Assembly (NCBI GenBank): GCA_004193595.1
Contig: RPGQ01000039.1
Coordinates: 1 to 40,446, forward strand
DNA length: 40,446 nt
Direction: 5' to 3'
Source: Desulfobacteraceae bacterium Eth-SRB2
GTDB taxonomy: Bacteria; Desulfobacterota; Desulfobacteria; Desulfobacterales; UBA11574
The first letter of the stretch is position 1. Each line of letters begins with the position of its first letter. This document shows, in pieces, positions 28,528 to 36,500 of the stretch. The notes under the pieces are model-generated. The model had not been told where the DNA came from and made no database searches. It saw only the letters and a list, made by a program, of their open reading frames with translations. A program made the position numbers and the translations under genes.

Positions 28528-29625
28528 TACGGCCGCCCAGTGAGCTAACAGCACCTGCTGATCAGAATGTCACTCGCAACTTTAATCCATTCTGGAACCG
28601 CTGTACGTTTTGTCCGTTTATAAAAGGATCACGGTTTCCATTCGTTCGGTTGATCATGTTAAAAAGGGATATTGATGCCATTCGCACATCTATTCAAATG
28701 ATACGGGATATGTCCGACTCATACGGCCGGATTCGACGAGGCCGAGATGCGTGAAACCGCCGGAAACTATGAACAAACGGACCCTATGGTAATTTTAGTA
28801 AATTAACTTCATCTTTTTGATATCAATACTTCGAGTTCATTGCAACCATCTATGCAATTATGCGTTTCGATTGTTGTAGAGCGACAATCGATGCTTTTAA
28901 ACCAACCGCCCACCTTTTGCACGGTCCTGCTTACCGGTGATTAAGATCCGGTTTCTTACCCGACAGATCATGGGCGACCCTATGCTCCCTATGATCCATG
29001 AAGAATTTATTCGTATTCCGGAGCCATAAATATATTTATCATGCTTTCCTTTATGGAAAATACACCATATTGAATAATTACGCAAGGTTCATGGAAAAAT
29101 GTGTAAGGAATGGAACTTTCCGAATATATAATGCGGGACTGGGGAAGAGAGTATTCAAGATCAATGCACGCGGAAGCCGCCGATGCCTTAAACCTGTATC
29201 AATCCTGATTTCATAAGGCTTCGAACCCTGGCCATTCCCAACACTGTTGGAAGCTTTTCCATGACTGGGAGGCCGGTCGTTTTGAAAAATGCACCGATCT
29301 GATGATGGCCCAAGAGATTTTGCTTTTAATTGAAGCACTGAACGGTATTACCAGCGTTGGCAAAGTGATGCATCCTGAACCTTTTTGAAATAGTAGGAAG
29401 GCACGCTGCCGGGATAAAGAGAGCGTGGCGAGAATCATTCGCACTTTCTGGCAATGGAGCCCGAACGCCAATGTATTTGCCATCAGTGGAAAGGCTTGGA
29501 TTTTTCACGCATCAAGCGATATGGACAGTCCCACCGGCTGAAGGCCCGGAAAAGGCCTGCGGCAATTTGGCATTACTGCGGAAAATGTAGATGAAGTTAT
29601 TGATGATTGATGAAAAGGTTTATAC
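28528..29625 (+). pseudogene. Degraded copy of the radical SAM gene
   Basis: It mirrors 16031-17140. The start region reads CCTATACGGCCGCCCAGTGAG, keeping the Arg codon of the expected IRPPSE motif that the left copy lacks. About 300 bases from 28795 to 29095 are unrelated to the left copy. The cluster-motif cysteine region is frameshifted. Confidence 0.85.
28795..29095. other. Non-homologous block replacing part of the radical SAM copy
   Basis: This block takes the place of about 320 bases of the left copy. On the minus strand, a short frame ends NCIDGCNELEVLISKR and a stop, resembling the end of the remnant at 31040-31207. It contains a hairpin CGATTGT/ACAATCG (about 28868-28890). It may be foreign sequence or a fragment of an unidentified mobile gene. 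Confidence 0.5.
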
Positions 29626-29653
29626 TTGGGTTTTGCGCGTATCGTTCAAAGGT

Positions 29654-30973
29654 TCAAAGGTTCCGGGGTTGTGGCGTTGAACCGACAATTCTGAACCTCC
29701 ACAGAACCTCCTGAGCATCTGACTTGATTAAAATCGAATTCACCCGGGTCTCATTTTTGGCAGGGGTGTTTTGGAAATCGCGCCAGTCGGCATTGATAAA
29801 TGCCATCTGTGTGCTCTTTTTGGCGTTTGAGTGTGCCAGCGCAAAAAAGCTTTTTAGAAATTCTAAATATTTCTCTTTCGATAGCCCGGATATGCTATCG
29901 AAATCGTAATTGTTTGATTGTTTTTTAAAATAAGGCGGATCAAAAATAATCAGGTCCGGTTTGGTTTTACCTTTTATCGGCCATTTTAAATTGGTGATAT
30001 CCCAGAAACAGGGTTCAATTTCCGGTCGCGTATCCGGCCGATTATCCATGTCAAAGCTCCAACATTTCCGGTTAAACGCGAGGCAGGTGTCCGCCACCAC
30101 TCCGCCACCCGCCATGGGATCAAACACCAGATCGTTCTGATCTGAAAAATAATACAGGATGTGTCCGATCATTTGGGCCGGGATGCGACCGGGCCAATCA
30201 TCTCCGAAACGTTTGTCACAATCATTCCAGTTCCACAGATCCCATGTCCGCAGTCCCCAGTTAAGTGCCTTAAATCTAACAAGATCGCTTTTGCCCTCCA
30301 ACGTAATGGACCACACAAGAGGCTCTGCCCAACCATGCTTTTCAGCTACCTGTGGAACAGTAAATCCTTTCGATAAATCGGTATTTAGGAGAAATGCCAA
30401 TTCTGGCATTTCTCCTAAATGGTTGTGAATTGTCTTTTGGTTTACTCCCATACGTTTTGCGATTCTATCCTGGGGAAAGCCCAGCCGGTGCATACGAAAG
30501 ATTTTAATATCGATTTCCATATTGGTTGCCGCTCTTAAATCGGCTATATAAGCGTCAACTGTCTGTCTTGAACGACCGATTGCCTGCCCGATCTCAAAAG
30601 ATGTCAACCGGGAATTGTTTTCATATGCCCGTCGGGCCGTCGTTCTCGCTTCTTCTTCAGTTAACTGGAGAGGGCCTATCGCTTTTTTAGCGGCATAGAG
30701 CAGGGGATTTAAACCATCCAGCGTTATAATGTGAACCGGTATTTCGGTTGCGCCGATCTCCTTGTATGCATGCCAGCGGTGGGCGCCATCAAGAATGCGG
30801 TATTTATCGCCATATTCCGGATGAATCTGTACATCGATGGAATCGATCTCAAAACCATCGCGCAGGTTTTCGGCAAACATGGAGACGCGTTTTGGATAAA
30901 CACCGCTTCTCGGATATATTTCCTCATCCAGGATTATTTGTGAAATGGGAACTGTGCGGGCTGTTTTTGCCAT
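29654..30973 (-). CDS. ParB-domain / DNA methyltransferase fusion, 3' end cut by the duplication edge
   Basis: 439 codons. Residues 1-90 are a ParB/Sulfiredoxin-like domain with ILDGAHRWHAY (60-70). A helix-turn-helix region follows (about 120-215). The C-terminal part is an adenine/cytosine amino-methyltransferase: FDPMAGGG (SAM-binding, about 282-289) before IFDPPYF (about 342-348), order I then IV. Native coding appears to stop near 29710, where the frame runs into the GTTC repeat and ends RIVGSTPQPRNL. The expected last ~60-80 residues are missing. Such ParB-methyltransferases are common in phages and islands. Activity of this truncated version is doubtful. Confidence 0.75.
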   Translation of the reverse strand: MAKTARTVPISQIILDEEIYPRSGVYPKRVSMFAENLRDGFEIDSIDVQIHPEYGDKYRILDGAHRWHAYKEIGATEIPVHIITLDGLNPLLYAAKKAIGPLQLTEEEARTTARRAYENNSRLTSFEIGQAIGRSRQTVDAYIADLRAATNMEIDIKIFRMHRLGFPQDRIAKRMGVNQKTIHNHLGEMPELAFLLNTDLSKGFTVPQVAEKHGWAEPLVWSITLEGKSDLVRFKALNWGLRTWDLWNWNDCDKRFGDDWPGRIPAQMIGHILYYFSDQNDLVFDPMAGGGVVADTCLAFNRKCWSFDMDNRPDTRPEIEPCFWDITNLKWPIKGKTKPDLIIFDPPYFKKQSNNYDFDSISGLSKEKYLEFLKSFFALAHSNAKKSTQMAFINADWRDFQNTPAKNETRVNSILIKSDAQEVLWRFRIVGSTPQPRNL

Positions 30974-31039
30974 GATGTCACTTTTTGCAATAATCAGGTT
31001 TAAAATACCGAATGCCAGGTTTTCACTTTATTGCCTTAA

Positions 31040-31207
31040 CTAAACCCTTATTTCCAATATCAATTCTTTGAGTTCATTGCAACCATCTACTTTGATCTCT
31101 GGATATTTGATATAAGCCCAGGCGAGTTTTGCAACATAGCGTAACAGGCGCATATAGGCTGTCAGCAAACGAATCTGAGCATCTTTTTTGACGACAAATA
31201 AAATATA
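31040..31207 (-). pseudogene. 55-codon remnant of an unidentified gene end
   Basis: An open frame without a good start reads KKDAQIRLLTAYMRLLRYV, then continues to GCNELKELILEIRV and a TAG. It looks like a gene's C-terminus, coding in composition. Its last 15 residues resemble those encoded at 28815-28865. The family is not recognised; possibly transposon-derived. Confidence 0.4.
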
Positions 31208-31227
31208 TCATGATTAAACTCGACGGT

Positions 31228-31347
31228 CTCATAAAAAGTCGTCACCCCGGCGAAAGCCGGGGTCCAGGTCAGTCAATAGTTTCTGAAAACACTGGATTCC
31301 GGCTTTCGCCGGAATGACAAAAAATGATGTTTTTTGACTTTTTACGA
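31228..31347. repeat. Palindromic element with CCGGCGAAAGCCGG core
   Basis: The outer ends CTCATAAAAAGTC and GACTTTTTACGA are inverted. Inside are CCCCGGCGAAAGCCGGGGTCC and the inverted CTGGATTCCGGCTTTCGCCGG, each also self-complementary. This is a widespread proteobacterial intergenic repeat type. Its outer ends tie it to 4191-4346 and 17222-17374. Confidence 0.7.
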
Positions 31348-31353
31348 AAAGTA

Positions 31354-31460
31354 GACATTGGGGTCTGACCAGGCTATCTATCTTAGACATTGGGGTCTGA
31401 CCAGGCTATCTATCTTAATTTAATTACATTGGGGTCTGACCAGGCTATCTATCTTAATTT
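31354..31460. repeat. Three tandem copies of a transposon end
   Basis: CATTGGGGTCTGACC followed by AGGCTATCTATCTTA occurs at 31356, 31388 and 31427 (spacing 32 then 39 bases). The third copy overlaps the transposase stop codon at 31454-31456. The inverse, GGTCAGACCCC, is at about 32361. Confidence 0.85.
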
Positions 31461-32251
31461 AAAGTAGAAACGTTCCATAGATAGGTGTTATCATCGCTTA
31501 GAGTTACCTTTTTATGACCAGAATTGGCTATATAAGATACCTGTTGGTAACGAAGTTGGTAATCTTCACCCGATTTGACAACCTTTCGCCCTTCTGCACG
31601 ATAGCCGAGTCTGTCTTTTGTCATTTCTACAAATTCTTTGCCGCCTACAGCAACACTCTGCGTCCACTTGCTATCTCGTACATGTCGATCAATTCTGAGA
31701 GCTTCTTCAATCCATCTGTTGTAGGTATTTTTAAAATCCTCAATTGATCTGATATGCAATAATTCAGTTAATTTCTTATAATTGATTAAGGCATATCTTT
31801 TTCTTGGATTTTGAATTTCATTGTATCCGCAAAATTTCCATTCCAAAGGATGAGAAACAGTGCCGGTGCGTACCATATTCATATCAATGTAAACCATGCA
31901 GCGGAATAGGTGATCATCACCCTCGATAGCCGTTGCATGGTACCGGTCTTCCCAAAATGCGCCTTTACGACTCTTGCGCTGATTGTACTCTTGGCCTGTG
32001 CGCCCTGCAATCAGTTGCATTGATTTGGAAATCACATCAATTGGACCGTCATCAATAACAAGTAAATGGATGTGGTTTGAGGTAATCATATATCCCAAGA
32101 TAGTTAACCCAAACCTTTTCTTTGCTTCGAAAAGCCAATACATCCACCGTCGGCGATCCTTTGCAAATTTCAAAAGAAACTCTTTTTTATGACAACGATG
32201 GGTTATGTGCCAAATATAACCTGGTAGGTAATGTCGTCTTGCACGCGGCAA
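31454..32251 (-). CDS. REP-associated tyrosine (Y1/IS200-like) transposase
   Basis: 265 aa from a TTG at 32251 with AAGGAG upstream. It has the HUH motif HIH (H60, H62) in ITSNHIHLL, the N-terminal HITHRCHKKEF, and a likely catalytic Y89 in GQEYNQR. GAFWEDRYHAT and YIDMNMVRTG follow; these are the TnpA-REP family pattern. The enzyme would nick single-stranded DNA at palindromic ends. It appears intact. The extended C-terminus (from about 180) fits the longer members of the family. Confidence 0.9.
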   Translation of the reverse strand: MPRARRHYLPGYIWHITHRCHKKEFLLKFAKDRRRWMYWLFEAKKRFGLTILGYMITSNHIHLLVIDDGPIDVISKSMQLIAGRTGQEYNQRKSRKGAFWEDRYHATAIEGDDHLFRCMVYIDMNMVRTGTVSHPLEWKFCGYNEIQNPRKRYALINYKKLTELLHIRSIEDFKNTYNRWIEEALRIDRHVRDSKWTQSVAVGGKEFVEMTKDRLGYRAEGRKVVKSGEDYQLRYQQVSYIANSGHKKVTLSDDNTYLWNVSTLN

Positions 32252-32374
32252 TTGAAAAGATTCTCCTTAAACAGATAGTTTTTATGGCAAAAAGATAAAC
32301 CTAAGCCCAAAAATCGTACCTAATAATATAAAATATTTTATCTTTTTAATAGCTTACCTTGGTCAGACCCCCAT

Positions 32375-32668
32375 GAGTTTGCTCAGGCTGCCCTTTATAA
32401 TGACTCATCATAGATACGTTATTAGCCACTGCCTTGCCAGCAAGAGAGTTCCTTCATATGGACTAAACTGTTACTGAAAATCAGCTAAATGACATTGTTG
32501 CAAATAAGTAGGATGCGGTGGCGTCTGCGTCCTCGGGCTTCAGCTCGCCTGACTGCGGTCTTTCGCTGCCTGCGGGCGCAGCCGGTCTGATTTTTATACC
32601 CGCCCAGCCACCCATATAAGGATTTTGTCTGATTTTATGTTCCCCGCCCGCCTCCCCAAAAAAAGGAA
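32375..32668. other. Gene-free spacer
   Basis: No supported gene. It contains a GC-rich segment around 32515-32600 and a CCCGCCCGCCTCCCC tract near 32645. No repeat match was seen in the window. Confidence 0.4.
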
Positions 32669-33026
32669 AAAGGCGGTTAAATAAAAAATCTGGCTCTTCC
32701 GACTTTTTAATGGGTATATACAACATGTTGTGGTTTTTGACATTTCATGTTTTCGAATACGCCATATTGCCTTTAAAAACAATAGGATGGCCAAAGCGGA
32801 TATCAAGGCCAAGCCCTTCGGGTGAGGTGCTGCGCACCTCAGCCTTGACATCCGCTTTTAAGCCAGGCTGCCATGAAAGTAGGCCGATGGCGAGGGGATG
32901 GCCGATTCCAGCCTCCGGCTGGAGGATTCCGGGTTTGTTCATTACTCGCGCAATGGTAAAGCACAACATACAGGGGGTACCCATTAAAATGTCGGAAGCG
33001 GCAAAAATCTCAACCGCCTTTATTTG
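32669..33026. mobile_element. 358-bp palindromic element with internal hairpins
   Basis: Interrupted inverted ends: AAGGCGGTTAAATAAA (32669) faces CAACCGCCTTTATTT (33011); CTTCCGACTTTTTAATGGGTA-like (32696) faces 32978-32998; and the ACAACAT/ATGTTGT pair. Inside, AAGCGGATATCAAGGC (32794-32809) pairs with 32842-32857 around GAGGTGC/GCACCTC. CCAGCC/GGCTGG forms another hairpin at 32908-32922. It has no reading frame and could be a miniature element or structured RNA. Confidence 0.55.
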
Positions 33027-33085
33027 TCTTTTTAAGTAGAAACTTATAAACTAATATTCGTCCCAATTTATAGGAGATACCCCAT

Positions 33086-33397
33086 TTATATGGCGATAAT
33101 TGAAATAACTAAAATTAATGCTAACGCCTCTTGAAAATTTATTTCTCTTAGCTTAAAAATATCTGAAATAAGTCTGTTCCAGAACGCTTCAAAAAGCTTT
33201 GCTCCCCATAGCAAAAGAGTAATGCCTAAAATAAATGAGATTATAATAGAAAGCACAGGAAAAGCATTATAGAACTCGTCCCATGGTACTTTCTCATCAA
33301 TCTTTGGATTGAATAACAACGACACTAAAAAATCAACACATAAATAGGCACATAAGATAAGGTTAAAACTAAATATAATTCTTGGCCTATCGGTCAT
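33086..33397 (-). CDS. Small membrane protein downstream of the RHS gene
   Basis: 103 aa from the ATG at 33397, with AGGAG ten bases upstream; an earlier ATG at 33427 lacks one. Three hydrophobic stretches lie at about 7-27, 44-63 and 86-102, the last running to the C-terminus. An acidic loop (NPKIDEKVPWDEF) lies between the first two. The family is not recognised. It is the third gene in the same direction as the RHS-like gene and the 44-aa gene, with short gaps. An immunity role is suggested only by position. Confidence 0.65.
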   Translation of the reverse strand: MTDRPRIIFSFNLILCAYLCVDFLVSLLFNPKIDEKVPWDEFYNAFPVLSIIISFILGITLLLWGAKLFEAFWNRLISDIFKLREINFQEALALILVISIIAI

Positions 33398-33420
33398 TAT
33401 AAGATCTCCTGCATTATAAA

Positions 33421-33555
33421 CTACCATGGGATTAAAATGGAGATGAAGTCATCAATTATCTCTTTTAGTGGTCTTTTCAGAATAACTTTCAATAATAATC
33501 CTATAATTACCAAAACAAAAAGAACTACGACAATAAATATAACAACATTTTTCAT
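33421..33555 (-). CDS. 44-aa single-span membrane protein
   Basis: It starts at the ATG at 33555, preceded by AGGAGA, and ends with a TAG at 33421-33423. The first 26 residues are an almost uninterrupted hydrophobic helix (VVIFIVVVLFVLVIIGLLL); KRPLKEIIDDF and a hydrophobic end follow. It begins ten bases after the RHS-like stop and so is very likely co-transcribed. Function unknown; a small immunity or accessory peptide is possible. Confidence 0.6.
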   Translation of the reverse strand: MKNVVIFIVVVLFVLVIIGLLLKVILKRPLKEIIDDFISILIPW

Positions 33556-33564
33556 AAGATTCTC

Positions 33565-36500
33565 CTATCCGCAAGGGCTCTCGTTGACATTGTTATTTTG
33601 ATTGTCTTCATCATCAGGGATGCCATCATTATCATCATCGTTATCCCAATGATCATTAATCCCATCTTTGTCGGTGTCTTTTTCCATATCTTGCTGTTCT
33701 GGAGGATTTCCTATCTCCGGGTTGAAGAAATCAGCCCACTTGCCTATTTTTTCACCAATTTTCCCTCCAACCCATTTGGATATGCGTTTAATCCCCCAAC
33801 CAATTGCTTTGCCTGCACCAGGAATTCTTAACCCTACGGGATCAATTGTATTTATTGGATCATTTAGGCAATATCCATAGAGATCTGTATCCCCTCCAGC
33901 GAAGAGTATGGGATCTTTTGTGGTCCATCTGCCGGTATCGGGGTCATAGTCTCTGTAACCGAATCTTACAAGTCCTGTATCCTTGTCGTACAAACCTCCG
34001 GCAAATCCGAATGGTACTACAAATGAAGGATTAGTATCGTCGATGATGTTGCCAAAGGAATCGTAATCAATTCTTTTTACCACATTTCCGGAGGCATCTG
34101 CAACTATTCTTAAGGAATCCACCTGATCGTATGTCAGATAATAGGTGGAACCGCCACTGGTCATGGCAAGGGGCATTCGGCCGTCTGCATATTCAAAACG
34201 TTGCAACAAATTATCCGTACCGTCATACACGGCGAGTAACCGGGTCATGCCCTGCCAGAGATATTTTTCGACGATGACGCCATCAACCTTCTTGGCGATT
34301 CTTCTACCAAGGGGATCATGGACGTACTCAACCACCGTGCCGTCCGGCAATGCAGCACTCAAAAGCTCCCCACGAGATGAATAGTCGTAGGTGGTGACAT
34401 CTGATCCGTTGGTTTTACTTGTTAAGAAACCATCCAGGTCATACTGATATATATCGGTCCCTGCCGTCAAAAGATGATCCTCATCAGAATAAGTAAAGCT
34501 CCTTCCTGTAATACCCCTCAAGGTATTCATTTCATAATTGCGGGTTCCGTTGGGGTCATATTGATATTCTTCTATCAGGGTGCTGTCTTTGCTAACCGTC
34601 AGGAGCCGCCCCATGGAGTCATATGTGTAGACGTAATCAGAGGTAACACCGTCAACCGTTTCTGTCTTTTGGGTGATCCTGCCATTATTATCCCGCGTAA
34701 GTATCCAAGAGGTTGGATTTTGCCCACTGACAGTAAAATCCTGTGCATCAACCTCACCGTAACCATTAAAACCGAGGATTAAGCTCAAGGAGCCGTCTGT
34801 TACAGATTCAGGCAGGCCGTTTCCTGCATTGCGAGAAATAGTAAAACCGCTGGCTCCGGTTAATAACCCATCATTATCATAGGAATAGTTAACCGTGCCG
34901 CCGGAATAGGTAAAGCTGTTCAGGTTGAAGTCACTATTGTATCCATAAGAAAGCGTTTGACTCAAAGTCCCAGCCAGAGTCGCGGATGTGACGAGCTTTC
35001 CATCATATCCATAGGTGATCGATTCCGTTCCCTTCGACATAGAGCCCACCTTTGTTCCGCAAAGGTAGGTCAGATCAATATTTCCCTCTGGTGTCTGGAT
35101 CTGAAGAAGCCTGGTCTTGTCATAGATGTTGTTGATCTGGCTGCCTGAAGGAAAGTTGGTTTGAACAAGCCGCCTGTCCTTGTCGTACACGTAGCTGTAA
35201 CTACCGCTTAAGGGTGTCTGGTAGGAGCTATTGAGATTGACCAGACTGTAACCAAAACCGTGGTCGATAGTCGATGGGTTGGTGAGCACAGTCATGTTGC
35301 CGTTTTGGTCGTACGTAAAGCCCACACTCGTGCTGTCCGGCCGGTTGATCCCGGTCATGCGGCCCACCGCATCGTAAGTGTAAGTTGTCGTGTGGTTTTC
35401 AGGATCGGTAATCGATTCAAGGAATCCCTGTGTATCATAGGCAAAAGTGGTTTCTCTGGTATTGGTGTCGATGGACGTCAGCCGGCCCCGGAGGTCATGA
35501 CCATAGGTCGTCTCATGAAGGCCCGGGATGGTGAGGCTAGTGGTTAAAAGAGTTGCGGGATCATAAGGCGTAGTCACAGTCCTCCCTTCAGGAGAGGTGA
35601 TGGTCTTCTGCGCCTGAAGGGTGTCGGTTGCAAGGTTCGTAGCCTTGCCATTGACTGTCACTGTTTCCGTGATCAGATCCGGAACCTCATCTGAGTTGGT
35701 GTCCTGATAGGTCTTCCCCCTGAGGGTGACTTTTTCTAGTACGGAAGGTGTGCTTTCGGTCATTTCCTCTACGTACTTGAACTTGTACTCCGAATCAACA
35801 CCGTATTTAAAGTCAAGCCCCATGCCGCAGGGGAGGGACTTGTTCACCGTCAGCCCATCCGCCGAACAGATAAAGACCGTCTCCGCACCTGTAGGATCGG
35901 TGATGGTGGAGGTGTACGCACTGGTGGAGTCCGTGTGGTCCAAGTAGGAGGTGAGGTTTCCTTCTCCAGTGAGCATTTGAGTCAAAATATCACCGTTTGC
36001 ATCGGTAGTCCTGGTGTAATTCCAGTGCCCCCCTTCCTGATCCGTGGCATCTGTCAATCTGCCTATGGAATCGAACACGTGCTCAAACCGGTTCCCTTCG
36101 GGCTCGATCTTTGCCGTCAGCAGGCCATCCGTGGTGTATTCGAAGCTGTAATAGCTGCCATCGGCGTAAGTAATGCGGGTGAGGTGGTTGTTGGCATCGA
36201 TGGTCAGAGTTGTGGTGATCCCGTCTGGGGAGGTGATGGCTGCGGGTACACCATTTGCGTCTCTTTCGATTGTGGTTTGGCTTCCAAAGCGGTCAGTGAT
36301 TGAAACCAATTCGTTATCTTCATTATAGCCGAACTCATACAGGGTCACACCTGTATTAAGGTCAATGGTCGTCTCGTGGCGTCCAGCACTACTCATGATA
36401 TGACCAAAACCGTTATCCTCGGCAAAGACTAACTCTTCGCCGTATGTTCCACCACTGAGGAAATACTGGATATCCACCTTCCGGATGCGGAAATTTTCCG

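Larger units (their letters stand above)
23118..29705 (-). repeat. Right arm of the inverted duplication, heavily degraded
   Basis: Its reverse complement follows 15931-22495 in order. Frequent one- or two-base insertions and deletions and short clusters of mismatches occur equally in genes and spacers. By eye, matching blocks are roughly 85% identical. Two stretches (about 23625-23800 and 28795-29095) do not match at all. No gene here is intact. The outer end runs into the GTTC repeat and then into the truncated methyltransferase gene. The density and type of differences suggest raw long-read error at least as much as ancient decay. Confidence 0.9.
31354..32374. mobile_element. REP-associated Y1 transposase unit
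   Basis: The unit is the transposase gene bounded by inverted GGGGTCTGACC ends: a triplicated one on the 3' side (31354-31460) and a single one at about 32359-32372. The layout is typical of RAYT elements, whose gene is flanked by palindromic REP-type sequences. Confidence 0.65.

Noticed and set aside
23108..29640. Many 60-170-codon frames on both strands
   Set aside because: They are fragments or shadows of the degraded inverted copy and match real genes only piecewise or on the opposite strand.
31354..31460. CRISPR array
   Set aside because: Only three repeats with spacers of 0-9 bases and a transposase alongside; they are transposon ends.
32481..33039. Possible small proteins of 80-109 codons
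   Set aside because: They run through inverted repeats and hairpins, lack RBSs and look non-coding.
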